Assembly (NCBI RefSeq): GCF_021800405.1
Contig: NZ_CP084550.1
Span: 620,001-684,000, forward strand
DNA from: Arthrobacter sp. FW306-07-I
GTDB taxonomy: Bacteria > Actinomycetota > Actinomycetes > Actinomycetales > Micrococcaceae
Reading direction: 5' to 3'
Length of the DNA: 64,000 nucleotides
The notes under the pieces were generated by a model, which had not been told where the DNA came from, made no database searches, and saw only the letters and a list, made by a program, of their open reading frames with translations. Below are positions 16,890-26,109 of the stretch, piece after piece (positions within the stretch are counted from its first letter, which is position 1; each line of letters starts with the position of its first letter). The translations under genes were made by a program, and so were the position numbers.

Positions 16890-17648
16890 CTAGTACCAGT
16901 TGTGCGCCAGGTGGAAGTTCAGCGCACCGCACGGAGACTGGTAGCTCTTCTTGATGTAATCCAGGCCCCAGTTGATCTGCGTGCGGTAGTTGGTCAGGTA
17001 GTCAGCGCCGGCGCTGGCCATCTTCTCTGCAGGCAGGGACTGGACGATGCCGTAGGCGCCGCTGCTGGGATTCGTGGCCGTGGTGGTCCAGTCGGACTCC
17101 TTGGTCCACAGCGTCTGCAGGCACTGCATCTGGTCAGGTCCCCAGCCAAAGGTTGCCAGCTGGCCGGCAGCATAAGCCTGGGCACCGGCGGGATCATTCA
17201 CCGCGACGACGGGTGCCGGCGCAGGTGCAGGAGCGGGTGCCGGAGCCGGGGCAGGTGCCGGGGCGGGTGCCGGAGCCGCGGCAGGTGCCGGGGCTTCCGC
17301 TGCGGGGGCCGCCGGTGCAGGCGCGGGGGCTGGTTCCGCTGCCTGGGGGGCTACGCTGATTGCCGCCGGAACGGACACTGCCGGGTTGGAGCGGATTTCG
17401 CTCTTCTCGATGCTCATTTGGGCATCGGCCGCTGCCGTGGAAGAGTTTGATTCGGTGGATGACACCGGGGTCATGCTGCTGGTTGCCTGGCCTGCCGCGC
17501 CTACCCCCACGAGCACCGCGCAGGATGCTGCAAGGATCCCGGCACGCACGCCCAGGCTGGTCTTCTTTGCTGGTTTCTTGGCCGGTTCCTGCTGTGCCAG
17601 ATGTTTACCCTTGGCATGCAGGCATGCTTCTGCCGTGTTTTTGGACAT
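16890..17648 (-). CDS. Secreted lytic transglycosylase-like cell-wall enzyme with Ala-Pro linker
   Basis: 252 residues. The N-terminal ~55 residues contain a basic region and a hydrophobic helix (AGILAASCAVLVGVGAAGQA), a signal peptide or anchor. A long Ala/Pro repeat (~residues 100-147) acts as a wall-spanning linker. The C-terminal ~100 residues form an SLT-like domain of the aggregation-promoting-factor type: CLQTLWTKESDWTTTA with the likely catalytic Glu, AYGIVQSLP, and a pair of Cys (MQCLQT, SPCGAL). It probably cleaves or remodels peptidoglycan outside the cell. Its 5' leader holds a ydaO-type c-di-AMP riboswitch, as for many actinobacterial wall hydrolases and Rpf genes. Confidence 0.86.
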   Translation of the reverse strand: MSKNTAEACLHAKGKHLAQQEPAKKPAKKTSLGVRAGILAASCAVLVGVGAAGQATSSMTPVSSTESNSSTAAADAQMSIEKSEIRSNPAVSVPAAISVAPQAAEPAPAPAPAAPAAEAPAPAAAPAPAPAPAPAPAPAPAPAPAPVVAVNDPAGAQAYAAGQLATFGWGPDQMQCLQTLWTKESDWTTTATNPSSGAYGIVQSLPAEKMASAGADYLTNYRTQINWGLDYIKKSYQSPCGALNFHLAHNWY

Positions 17649-17656
17649 GATTGATC

Positions 17657-17822
17657 GCCTCTCACACCTGCGGAGTTAGCTGTCGGGTTCGGATGAGGGC
17701 ATCCGGCCGCACGGAAAGATCACGTACGTGCTTAACCCCAAGGGCGTTCATCGCCCGGGACGGTGGGTCCCCCGCCTCTGCCGTTGCTCAATCGGAATCC
17801 GGGGAAGCGGCAGAGCTTGGCG
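17657..17822 (-). promoter_or_regulatory. c-di-AMP (ydaO/yuaA-type) riboswitch
   Basis: The minus-strand leader of the lytic enzyme carries the conserved blocks of this class in order: a stem CTCTGCCG/CGGCAGAG (17808-17815 with 17776-17783), GGGGGACCCACCG (17761-17773), GGGGTTAAGC (17730-17739), and the near-invariant CCGACAGCTAACTCCGCAGG (17667-17686). The last block lies ~20 nt before the start codon. In characterised cases ligand binding turns expression off, coupling wall hydrolase synthesis to c-di-AMP. Boundaries are approximate. Confidence 0.92.
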
Positions 17823-17896
17823 TCAACCCGGGATATGCGGCCCGAACGGGAGCCGCACCCAATCGACGGTACAGGAAAAGCGAAGCAAAGTCACAT

Positions 17897-20092
17897 TTAG
17901 GTAACGGAAGTCACGGCCTCCAGCGCGCCGGCTTGCTTCTGGCGTGCGGTCGAATCGTTACGTTCAGGACACCAGGCCGTGTTGTTACCCTGCCAGGAGG
18001 TAGATAGTGGTGCCGCCGATGCTCTGCGCACTGAAGTTCTGCGAAACCCACTCGGCGATCCGGCCGGCGGCATCCGAACCGGAGCTGGACGGCATAGCCC
18101 GCCGGCAATGAAGTAGTGGATTTTTCCCTGCGCGACGAGGTCTTGGAACTGCGCCAGGGTGGGGGAGGGGTCGGTGCCGTTGAAGCCGCCCACGTCCATC
18201 ACCGGCAGTTCCGTGGCGAGCTGGTACCCGGCGGCATTGTTGGAGCCCACTACCGCTGCTGCCCAGGTGTAATTGGTTGCACCGTCTTTGAGCGCGGCCA
18301 CAAGATCCGCTGATGGAGTAGGTGCGCCGAGGAGGCCACCGAGTCCGCCGCCGGGCCTGCCCCCGAAGTTAGCGCCGTCAGGGTTTGTTCCGGCCGGGGC
18401 GGCCTGCTGCTGGGAACCCTGCTGCTGGAAGCCCTGCCCCGTGGGACCTTGGCCCGTGACGCCCTGTCCGGCGCCCCGGCCCGAAGGGCTCCGGCCGGTC
18501 GAACTGAAGCCTCCCGGTCCGCGGCCGCCGGCGCCTAAGCCCGAGGCTGGCCCCGCACTGACGATCGCCCCGCTGTGTGCCGTAGCCGCGGTGGTGACGG
18601 AGTAGGCCAGCGGACCGGCGAGCGACGCAGCGATGGCAAGGGCCGCCGTCGTCCGCTGCATGGAAGCCAAGCGCAGGAACTTGCCCAGCCCAATGCCTGC
18701 TGCGGCTGCCAAACCTCCGCCGAGCACCAGCCAGCGCAGCCAAGGGCCGTAGGCGGACGTGGTTCCCAGCAGGTAGAAGGCCGTAAGCGATGCCACGGCC
18801 ACTGCTGAAGCGAGGAAGATGCGGGCAGCAGTTTGCCTGCGGCGCTGCCACAGGAGAACGCTGCCCAGGCCTGCCATTCCGGCGATTCCCGGTGCCAGTG
18901 CCACCGCGTAGTAGGGGTGGATGATGCCGGCCATGAAGCTGAACACCAGGCCCGTTACCAGGACCCACGAGCCCCAGATGATGACGGAAGCGCGGACAAC
19001 ATCTGTTCGCGGTGCCCGCCGCCCCACCCACAGCAGCCCCGCCGCAAGGATGAGTGCGGACGGCAGCAGCCATGCGATCTGGCCGCCGAACTCGCTGTTG
19101 AACATCCGGAACAGGCCCGGAACGCCCCAGCCGTTGCCACCGCCCACACTGCCCGTTTCGTCGCCCGTGAGCCGGCCCAGGCCGTTGTAGCCCAACGTCA
19201 GATCCAGGATGGAGTTGTTCTGGGATCCGCCAATGTAGGGCCGCATGTTCGCCGGCGTCAGCTCGACGGCCAGCAGCCACCAGCCGGCAGAAACCACCAT
19301 CGCTGCTCCCGCGGCTGCCAGACGGATCAACCGCCGCCGGGTGCCGCCCGGAGCTGCCACCATGTAGGCGAGGGCGAACCCCGGAACCACCAGCAGGACC
19401 AGAAGCTGCTTGGCGAGAAACCCAAAGCCCAGGAATACCCCGGCCAGCAGGAGCCACCGAGGCCGGTCCTCCTGGACCGCGCGGAGGAACCCGTACGCGG
19501 CTGCTGTCATCAGCAGCACCAGCAGGGCGTCCGGGTTGTTGAACCGGAACATCAGGGTGGCAACCGGGGTGAGGGCAAGGACCGCCGCTGCCAGCAGCCC
19601 TGCCCGGTGCGCAAGCCGGACATCACCGGTGGCCGGCGTTGCGGCCCGCCGCACGGCCAGATAGACCAGCCACACCGAGCCGACCCCCATCAAGGCCTGG
19701 GGAACCAGGATGCTCCACGAGCTCAGGCCAAAGATCCGGACGGACAGCCCCATGATCCACAGGGAGGCCGGCAGCTTGTCCACGGTGATGGCATTCGCGG
19801 CATCGGAGGAGCCGAAGAACCAGGCTGCCCAGTCCTGCGATCCGGCCTGGGCTGCGGCGGAATAGAACGCGTTGGCCCAGCCCGACGCACCGAGGTTCCA
19901 CAGGTACAGCACGGCCGTGCCAGCCAGTACAGCTGCCAGTTCCAGCCTCCGGTGGAAGGCCGCACGGTCTCCGCGGAAGGCCGCATGGTCCCGCGTGCCC
20001 GGCCGGCCCCGGAGGGTGAATCGCTCCCGCCCCAGTGGATTCCTCCGGGGGCGGGCTGCGGTGGTTACAGGCATGCTTTGCTGGCTGGCCAT
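17897..20092 (-). CDS. ArnT/GT39-like membrane glycosyltransferase with a frameshifted C-terminus
   Basis: The reading frame has 731 codons. It begins at ATG 20092 with AGGA 5 nt upstream. About a dozen hydrophobic segments follow a short cytoplasmic tail; the polyprenol-sugar acceptor loop has NAITVDKLPASLWIMGLSV and FRFNNPDALLVLLM, typical of the family. A Gly/Gln-rich stretch precedes a soluble domain ending TLAQFQDLVAQGKIHYFIAGG. After that, near 18098, the reading frame is wrong: a +1/-2 shift would give MPSSSGSDAAGRIAEWVSQN and a stop at 17985, matching the paralogue next door (EVAAWVQANF ... STVYQLTK). As written, the last ~60 residues are out of frame. It probably transfers a sugar from a polyprenyl carrier on the outer face of the membrane. 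Confidence 0.82.
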   Translation of the reverse strand: MASQQSMPVTTAARPRRNPLGRERFTLRGRPGTRDHAAFRGDRAAFHRRLELAAVLAGTAVLYLWNLGASGWANAFYSAAAQAGSQDWAAWFFGSSDAANAITVDKLPASLWIMGLSVRIFGLSSWSILVPQALMGVGSVWLVYLAVRRAATPATGDVRLAHRAGLLAAAVLALTPVATLMFRFNNPDALLVLLMTAAAYGFLRAVQEDRPRWLLLAGVFLGFGFLAKQLLVLLVVPGFALAYMVAAPGGTRRRLIRLAAAGAAMVVSAGWWLLAVELTPANMRPYIGGSQNNSILDLTLGYNGLGRLTGDETGSVGGGNGWGVPGLFRMFNSEFGGQIAWLLPSALILAAGLLWVGRRAPRTDVVRASVIIWGSWVLVTGLVFSFMAGIIHPYYAVALAPGIAGMAGLGSVLLWQRRRQTAARIFLASAVAVASLTAFYLLGTTSAYGPWLRWLVLGGGLAAAAGIGLGKFLRLASMQRTTAALAIAASLAGPLAYSVTTAATAHSGAIVSAGPASGLGAGGRGPGGFSSTGRSPSGRGAGQGVTGQGPTGQGFQQQGSQQQAAPAGTNPDGANFGGRPGGGLGGLLGAPTPSADLVAALKDGATNYTWAAAVVGSNNAAGYQLATELPVMDVGGFNGTDPSPTLAQFQDLVAQGKIHYFIAGGLCRPAPVRMPPAGSPSGFRRTSVRRASAAPLSTSWQGNNTAWCPERNDSTARQKQAGALEAVTSVT

Positions 20093-20098
20093 CGTGTC

Positions 20099-22303
20099 CT
20101 ACTTGGTGAGCTGGTAGACGGTTGAGTTGCCTACGGTCTGGGCCTGGAAGTTGGCCTGGACCCAGGCGGCCACTTCGGAGTTGCCGCCGCGGCCGCCCAT
20201 GCCGCCACCGCCCATGCCTCCGCTTTGGATGAAGTAGCCGATCTGGCCCTTGGCCACCATGTCCTGGAACTCGGCCAGGGTGGGGTAGGGATCACCGCCG
20301 TTCCAGCCTCCGAGGGCAATGACGTTGGTGTCCGTGGCCAGTTCCAGGCTGGCTGCCTGGGTGGCGCCGGAAACGATCGCAGACCACTTTGTGCTGGTGG
20401 CCTTCAACAGGGCAGTCACCGCGGCATCGGCAGTTCCTTCGCCGGGACCGCCGGCGCCGCCAGCATCACCGGGGCCACCTGCACCGCCCGGGCCGCCGTC
20501 AGGTGCGCCGGTACCGGCTCCGGGGGTGCCGCCGAGGCCGTTCATTGGGTCAAGGCCGTCGGTTCCGGTGGCCGAGTCCGTGGCGGAGTTCCTGCCGTCG
20601 GTCCGGTCGCCGCGGAAGCCCGCGGCCCGGTTGCCGAAAGCGCCCGCTGAGCCTGCGGGTCCCGACGTCGGAATGGAGCCTGAGTGTGCGGAGGCAGCGG
20701 TGGCCAGGGTCCAGGCACCGGCACCAAGCCCGCCGGCCAAGAGGGATACGACGACGACGGCGGCCGCCCCCGCACGCCGGAACCGTCCGGAGGTGCGCAC
20801 GGCGTCAAGGCGGAGCAGGATTGCCGCGGCGGCAAGGACACCGAGGATGATGACCGCCACGCGCAGCCAAGGGAGCCAGGATGCGTCCCGGCCCAGGAGG
20901 ACAGAGGACCAAATCGAGGTGCCCAGGACGGCCACCGCAAGGACAATGCGGGCAGGCCAGTAGGTTCGGCCGCGCCAGAGTTCCACCGCTCCGATGCCCA
21001 CCAGTGCCGCGATGGCCGGCGCCAGTGCTACCGAGTAATAGGGGTGGACGATGCCGCTCATGAAGCTGAAGACGCCTCCGGTGACCAAGAGCCAGCCGCC
21101 CCACAGAATCAGGGCGGCCCGGCTTGGGGAAGTGCGGGCTTCACGCCGGGTGAACCACAGGCCCGCCACCAGCAGGATCAGGGCAGCGGGCAAAAGCCAT
21201 GAGACTTCACCGCCAAAGCTCGTCCCGAACATCCGTAACAGGCCGGCAGCCCCGCCGAATCCAGCGTTGCCGCCGCCGAAGCTGCCTCCGGGCCCGCCTG
21301 CAGCACCCCCGGCGGCGCCGCCGGGCATGCCTTCGCCCGAACCGGTGATTCTGGCCAGGCCGTTGTAGCCGAAGGTCAGTTCCAGGAAGCTGTTGGTGGT
21401 GGATCCGGCCATGTACGGGCGCTCCGAAGCGGGAGTCAGCTGGAAGAGGGCAACGTAGCTGCCTGCCACGACAACGATTCCGCCCAATGCGCCCAGCAGA
21501 TGGGCAATGCGGCGCCCGACCGAGGCGGGGGCCGCCCACAGGTAGGCCAGTCCGAGTGCCGGGACGATCAGGAAACCCTGGAGCATCTTGGTGAGGAATG
21601 CCAGCCCGATCACGGCACCGGCCGCCGCCAACCACTTCCAGCCGGCCCGTTCAATGGCGCGGGTGGTGAAATATGCGGCGAGCACCAGGCACAGCGTGAG
21701 CATGGCATCCGGGTTGTTGAACTTGAACATAAGTGCCGCCACCGGCGTCAGGGCCAGCGCACCGCCGGCCAACAGGCCTGCCGCCGGTCCCGATACCCGT
21801 TTGACGGCCAGATAGAGGAACCCGACGGCGGCCACGCCCATGAGTGCCTCCGGCACCAGCATGCTCAGCGGCGAAAAGCCGAAGATTCGGCCCGCGAGTG
21901 CGGGGATCCAGAGCGCCGCGGGCGGCTTGTCGACGGTGATGGCATTGCCGGCATCGAGCGAGCCGAAGAGGAAGGCGGTCCAGTCCTTGGTGCCCGCCTG
22001 GATGGCCGCGGCGTAGAAGGAGTTGCCGTAGTCGGTTGCTGCCAGGTTCCACAGGTACAGGACCGCGGTGGCCACCAGGAGCCCCGCCGCTGAGGGCCGC
22101 ACCCAGCGTGCCTGGTTGCCGAAGGCGTAGCCGGCCCAGCGCGGCATTGGGTTGCGGGCTACGGTTCCGGCAGTTCCAGCGGGTCCTTCCGTGGGGCGTG
22201 CAGTGGTGCCGGCGGATGGGTGCTGGTGGTCCGGGTGCAGGGGACCTGTGAGTTGCGCGCTCCCGGTGGAGTCGGCGCCTGCCGGGGAGATGGTGGAGGT
22301 CAT
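20099..22303 (-). CDS. ArnT/GT39-like membrane glycosyltransferase
   Basis: 734 residues, paralogous to the gene 6 bp downstream. ATG 22303 overlaps the upstream GT2 stop by 4 bp (ATGA). The first loop carries GNSFYAAAIQAGTKDW and NAITVDKPPAALWIPAL with the acidic/aromatic residues used by ArnT-type enzymes; FKFNNPDAMLTLCLVLAAY follows. Roughly a dozen membrane helices are followed by a Gly-rich linker and a C-terminal extracytoplasmic domain (ALGGWNGGDPYPTLAEFQDM to STVYQLTK). The likely reaction is transfer of a polyprenyl-phosphate sugar, made by the coupled GT2 enzyme, to a cell-envelope acceptor. The acceptor and sugar are unknown. Confidence 0.87.
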   Translation of the reverse strand: MTSTISPAGADSTGSAQLTGPLHPDHQHPSAGTTARPTEGPAGTAGTVARNPMPRWAGYAFGNQARWVRPSAAGLLVATAVLYLWNLAATDYGNSFYAAAIQAGTKDWTAFLFGSLDAGNAITVDKPPAALWIPALAGRIFGFSPLSMLVPEALMGVAAVGFLYLAVKRVSGPAAGLLAGGALALTPVAALMFKFNNPDAMLTLCLVLAAYFTTRAIERAGWKWLAAAGAVIGLAFLTKMLQGFLIVPALGLAYLWAAPASVGRRIAHLLGALGGIVVVAGSYVALFQLTPASERPYMAGSTTNSFLELTFGYNGLARITGSGEGMPGGAAGGAAGGPGGSFGGGNAGFGGAAGLLRMFGTSFGGEVSWLLPAALILLVAGLWFTRREARTSPSRAALILWGGWLLVTGGVFSFMSGIVHPYYSVALAPAIAALVGIGAVELWRGRTYWPARIVLAVAVLGTSIWSSVLLGRDASWLPWLRVAVIILGVLAAAAILLRLDAVRTSGRFRRAGAAAVVVVSLLAGGLGAGAWTLATAASAHSGSIPTSGPAGSAGAFGNRAAGFRGDRTDGRNSATDSATGTDGLDPMNGLGGTPGAGTGAPDGGPGGAGGPGDAGGAGGPGEGTADAAVTALLKATSTKWSAIVSGATQAASLELATDTNVIALGGWNGGDPYPTLAEFQDMVAKGQIGYFIQSGGMGGGGMGGRGGNSEVAAWVQANFQAQTVGNSTVYQLTK

Positions 22304-23757
22304 GAAGCTGCCGTTTCTGTTGAAGTGGTGGCCGTAGCGTTTTCGTCTGTGGCGTCTGTGGCGTCGGTACGGGGTTCGGAACTTGCGTCGTTGGCGCCGG
22401 GAGCTGCCGTCGTCCGTGGTGCCTTGTCCCGGAAGACCCATAGCCGGAACAGCAGGAATCGGACTGCGGTGGCCGCAAGGTTCGCCGCCACTACGGTGAG
22501 GACTTCCGCCCACCGGTCCGATGTCGTCGTCCTGTGCACCAGGGCGAGTGCTCCGGAGGTGAGCAGCAGGCCGATGCCGAAAACAATCAGCCCCTCGAAG
22601 TGGTGCCGGACCGGGTTGCCGCCCTGGATGCCGAACGTGAAGCGCCTGTTGGCTCCGGTGTTGGCCACCGCGGTGATCAGCAGCGCCAGGAAGTTTGCCA
22701 GCTGCGGGTCCACGAAGCCGCGGCAGAACAGGAAGATCAGCAGGTAGGCCAGGGTTGAGGCGGCCCCGATGGCGGCGAACCGGACCAGCTGGCCGAAGAG
22801 GCTGCTGCCCGGGGTCTGCTCGTCCGCCCGTGATGACGCCGGCAGCGGACCCCGCGCCAGGGCAGCGCGCAGTTCCGGTACGGGGATGCGGCCGTAGACC
22901 AGGTCGCGGGTGAGCCGGGCCATACCCCGGACGTCCGCCAGCGCCGTCCGGACCACGTCCACACTTGAGTCCGGGTCGTCGGTCCAGTCCACGGGAACTT
23001 CATGGACCCGCAGGCCGCAGCGCTCGGCAAGGACAAGGAGCTCCGTGTCGAAGAACCAGGAAGTGTCCACCGTGTAGGGAAGGATCTGCTGGGCGACATC
23101 GGCGCGGATGGCTTTGAAGCCGCACTGGGCGTCGCTGAACCGCGCACCCATGAAGGAGTGGAGCATCAGGTTGTAGCTGCGCGAGATGAATTCGCGCTTG
23201 GGGCCGCGGACCACGCGGGAATTGCGGGTGAGGCGTGTGCCGATGGCCAGGTCCGAGTGGCCCGAGATCAGGGGCGCCAGCAGCGGGGGCAGGGCTGCAA
23301 GGTCGGTGGACAGGTCCACGTCCATGTAGGCCAGGACCGGCGACGGCGACGCCAGCCACACCTTGCGCAGGGCATTCCCCCGGCCCTTCTCGTCGAGGTG
23401 GACCACCGCGACCTCGGGGAACTCCCGGGCCAGCCGTTCGGCGATCTTCAGTGTCCCATCCGTGCTGGCGTTGTCCGCCACCGTGATCCGGAAGCTGTGC
23501 GGGAAGGTGTCTTGCAGGTGTCCGTGGAGCCTTCGGAGGCATTCCTCAAGATCGCGTTCCTCGTTGAAGACGGGGATGGTGACATCGAGGACGGGAACCG
23601 CGGTGCGGGTGTCCACGGGGGCGCGGCGCACGGCACGCCCCCGGGAAGGAAGGCCAGCAGAAGGAAGGCCAGCAGAAGGGAAGCCAGCGGAAGGGAGGCC
23701 CGGCGGCGCCACCGCGGCGTCCTGCAGGGTTCCTGAAGTGGAGTCGGTGAGCGTCAT
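22300..23757 (-). CDS. GT2 polyprenyl-phosphate sugar transferase with GtrA domain
   Basis: 485 residues. Residues ~55-290 are a GT2 domain with LDVTIPVFNEERDLEECLRR, VADNASTDGT and the metal-binding DVDLST, as in dolichyl-phosphate mannose synthase-like enzymes. Residues ~325-450 are a four-helix GtrA domain (LVRFAAIGAASTLAYLLIFL, FLALLITAVANTGANRRFTF), which helps flip or place the lipid-linked sugar. The N-terminus has a short repeat GLPSAGFPSAGLPSAGLPS encoded by 15-bp tandem units. It is followed with ATGA overlap by two GT39-like transferases, so it probably supplies their lipid-linked donor. A CACTCT hexamer 6 nt before ATG is a weak leaderless promoter. Confidence 0.88.
   Translation of the reverse strand: MTLTDSTSGTLQDAAVAPPGLPSAGFPSAGLPSAGLPSRGRAVRRAPVDTRTAVPVLDVTIPVFNEERDLEECLRRLHGHLQDTFPHSFRITVADNASTDGTLKIAERLAREFPEVAVVHLDEKGRGNALRKVWLASPSPVLAYMDVDLSTDLAALPPLLAPLISGHSDLAIGTRLTRNSRVVRGPKREFISRSYNLMLHSFMGARFSDAQCGFKAIRADVAQQILPYTVDTSWFFDTELLVLAERCGLRVHEVPVDWTDDPDSSVDVVRTALADVRGMARLTRDLVYGRIPVPELRAALARGPLPASSRADEQTPGSSLFGQLVRFAAIGAASTLAYLLIFLFCRGFVDPQLANFLALLITAVANTGANRRFTFGIQGGNPVRHHFEGLIVFGIGLLLTSGALALVHRTTTSDRWAEVLTVVAANLAATAVRFLLFRLWVFRDKAPRTTAAPGANDASSEPRTDATDATDENATATTSTETAAS
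23646..23703 (-). repeat. 15-bp tandem repeats in the GT2 N-terminus
   Basis: Four imperfect units encoding G-L/F-P-S-A/R lie before the GT2 domain. They are in frame and lie outside the fold. Confidence 0.75.
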
Positions 23758-23877
23758 GAATCAAGAGTGGCGCCGCCGGATTTGTGGGTTTTAGGCGCAA
23801 CCTGTGATGTGCCTGTGTAAGTGCTGCCGCCCCGGTTTTCTGGTCAACGCGCGGTGACCGGCCATTGCCCGGGCAGG

Positions 23878-25356
23878 TTAGGGCGCGGCCGGCCCCGCGG
23901 CGGGGAGGCGCACGGCGAACTCGGTCCTGCCGGGCCGGGAAGCCAGCTCCACCGTGCCGCCATGGGCGGCCACGATGGATTCGACAATGGACAGGCCCAG
24001 CCCTGATGACCCTTCCGAGCCGGAGCGGGCGGTGTCGGCCCGGGTGAAGCGGGAAAAGATGTTGCCTTGGAATTCGGCCGGGATGCCGGGGCCGTCATCG
24101 GTGACCGTGACCACCACGCTTCCGTCCGCGGAACGCATCACTCCCGTGGTCACGGTGGTGCCCGCAGGTGTGTGCTTCCGGGCGTTGGAGAGCAGATTGG
24201 CCAGCACCTGGTGCAGCTGGGTGGTGTCTCCGCGCACGGTGACGGGTTCGTCGGGCAGCTTCAGCTGCCAGGTGTGGTCCGGGGCCATGACCTTTTCGTC
24301 GCTGACTGTTTCGATGACCAGCTGGGTCAGGTCCACGTCCGTGGTTTCGGTTGCCTTGCCCTCGTCCAGGCGGGCCAGCAGCAGCAGGTCCTCCACCAGG
24401 GCGGTCATGCGCTCGGACTGGCTCTGGACGCGGCCCAGCGACTTCTGCCCGTCCTCGGTGAGGTGTTCGGTCATGCGCATCAGCTCCGTGTATCCCCGGA
24501 TAGCGGTCAGTGGAGTTCGAAGTTCATGGGAGGCGTCGGCAACAAACTGGCGCACCTTCATCTCGCTGCGTTGCCTGGCCTTCAGCGCGCTGGAGACATT
24601 GTCCAGCATCAGGTTCAGGGCGTGGCCCACGCTGCCCACCTCCGTGGTGGGGTGTGCTGCGGAGGGTGGCACGCGCACTGCGAGCGCCACCTCCCCGGCA
24701 TCCAGGGGGAGCTTGGACACCTTGGTTGCGACGTCGGAGAGCTGTTCCAGCGGCCGCATGGTCCTGCGGATCAGGGCCGTGCCGGCAAGCCCGATAAGGA
24801 CAAGGCCGCCCAGCGAGACCAGCACCATGGTCAGCACCAGGGACGCCTCGGTGCTTTGCTTCATCGACAGCGGCAGCCCCGTGATCACCACATCGCCGTA
24901 AGGGGTTTCTGTGGCCAGCACCCTGTAGTCGCCCTTGGACAGCTCGCGGTCCACCGGCAGGCCATCGTGGGGGAGTGCCTGCAGGGTGGCAACATCAGAC
25001 GGCGTCAGGGAAGTCCGGGTGAAATCGGTGGAAAGGAAGCCTGCCTCCCTGCTGATCTGCCCGTTCACCACCCGGGCATTCAGCGTTCCCACACTTTGTC
25101 CGCGTGCGTCGAGCGGATCCGGGCGGCCGGAGGGGTTGCCTTCGGGCGGTCGGCCACGGGACGCCAGCTTCAGCTGCGCATCCAGTTGGTTGGTGAGGAC
25201 CACGTCCATCGAGGCATAGCTGGCCACGCCGATCGCGCTGGAGATTGCCACCAGGAGCGCCATTGACAGCAGGATCAGCCGGGTGCGCAGGTGCCAGGTG
25301 GCCGGGTTGAACAAGGATCGGCCGGCAGGCCGGGGGACGCCGGAAAGCGATGACAT
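23878..25356 (-). CDS. Sensor histidine kinase
   Basis: 492 residues. Two membrane helices (~27-49 and ~172-195) flank an extracytoplasmic sensor loop. A HAMP region (LIRRTMRPLEQLSDVA) leads into HisKA with phosphoacceptor His277 in DASHELRTPL, then an HATPase domain with NLLSNARKHTPAG, DDGPGIP and SGLGLSIVESIV. The sensed signal is unknown. AAGGA precedes the ATG. It lies 12 bp after the response regulator and upstream of the GT2/GT39 genes, so it probably controls cell-surface glycosylation; this is inferred from context. Confidence 0.9.
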   Translation of the reverse strand: MSSLSGVPRPAGRSLFNPATWHLRTRLILLSMALLVAISSAIGVASYASMDVVLTNQLDAQLKLASRGRPPEGNPSGRPDPLDARGQSVGTLNARVVNGQISREAGFLSTDFTRTSLTPSDVATLQALPHDGLPVDRELSKGDYRVLATETPYGDVVITGLPLSMKQSTEASLVLTMVLVSLGGLVLIGLAGTALIRRTMRPLEQLSDVATKVSKLPLDAGEVALAVRVPPSAAHPTTEVGSVGHALNLMLDNVSSALKARQRSEMKVRQFVADASHELRTPLTAIRGYTELMRMTEHLTEDGQKSLGRVQSQSERMTALVEDLLLLARLDEGKATETTDVDLTQLVIETVSDEKVMAPDHTWQLKLPDEPVTVRGDTTQLHQVLANLLSNARKHTPAGTTVTTGVMRSADGSVVVTVTDDGPGIPAEFQGNIFSRFTRADTARSGSEGSSGLGLSIVESIVAAHGGTVELASRPGRTEFAVRLPAAGPAAP

Positions 25357-25368
25357 GCTTTTCCTTGG

Positions 25369-26109
25369 CTAGTCTGCGGGCTTGATGACGTAGCCCGCCC
25401 CGCGCACGGTGTGGATCATCGGCGGATGGTTGGCTTCAATCTTTTTGCGAAGGTAGGAAATGTACAGTTCAACGATGTTCGCCTGGCCGCCGAAGTCGTA
25501 GTCCCACACATGGTCCAGGATCTGGGCCTTGCTGACCACGCGCTTGGGGTTCTCCATCAGGTAGCGGAGCAGCTCGAACTGTGTTGCCGTCAGTTGTATG
25601 TCCTCACCGGCGCGGGTGACTTCCCGGGTGTCCACATTGAGGACAAGGTCGCCTACCACCAGTTCGGCGGTGTCCATGGCGGCCACCCCGGAGCGTTGTA
25701 CCAGGCGGTGCAGGCGCAGCAGCACTTCCTCCATGCTGAAGGGCTTGGTGACGTAGTCGTCCCCACCGGCGGCCAGTCCCACGATGCGGTCCTGGACGGC
25801 GTCCTTCGCCGTCAGGAAGAGCGCAGGCACCTCCGGTGCAAAGGCGCGGATCCTGCCCAGCAGCTCCACGCCGTCGAACCCGGGGAGCATGACATCAAGC
25901 ACCAGGACGTCGGGATGGAAGTCCTTTGCGAGCTTGACGGCGGTAGGCCCGTCCCCGGCCACGGCTACCGACCAGCCGGCCATGCGCAGCCCCATGCTCA
26001 TGAGTTCAGCCAGGCTGGGCTCATCATCCACCACCAGGGCGCGGATGGGGGAGCCATCGGGGTGGGTGAGCTGCGGGAGGTTGTTGGTCATGGGGTGCGG
26101 GGATGCCAT
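25369..26109 (-). CDS. OmpR-family response regulator
   Basis: 246 residues. The receiver domain has the acidic pair in ALVVDDEPSLAELM, phosphoacceptor Asp72 in LVLDVMLPGFDG, and the Lys in YVTKPFSMEE. The C-terminal winged helix (LTATQFELLRYLMENPKRVV, ISYLRKKIE, HTVRGAGYVI) is OmpR/PhoB-like. It precedes its kinase by 12 bp, and the pair is transcribed toward the glycosyltransferases. A divergent Gly-rich membrane protein gene starts 232 bp away and may be a target. ATG 26091 is an alternative start. Confidence 0.92.
   Translation of the reverse strand: MASPHPMTNNLPQLTHPDGSPIRALVVDDEPSLAELMSMGLRMAGWSVAVAGDGPTAVKLAKDFHPDVLVLDVMLPGFDGVELLGRIRAFAPEVPALFLTAKDAVQDRIVGLAAGGDDYVTKPFSMEEVLLRLHRLVQRSGVAAMDTAELVVGDLVLNVDTREVTRAGEDIQLTATQFELLRYLMENPKRVVSKAQILDHVWDYDFGGQANIVELYISYLRKKIEANHPPMIHTVRGAGYVIKPAD

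Noticed and set aside
17205..17345. Repeated GGTGCCGGAGCC-like units as a CRISPR or satellite array
   Set aside because: They simply encode the Ala-Pro linker of the wall enzyme and have no spacers.
17897..17984. The out-of-frame ~60-residue tail of the second GT39-like gene as a functional domain
   Set aside because: It has no similarity to the paralogue and an alternative frame matches the family, so it is most likely a frameshift product.
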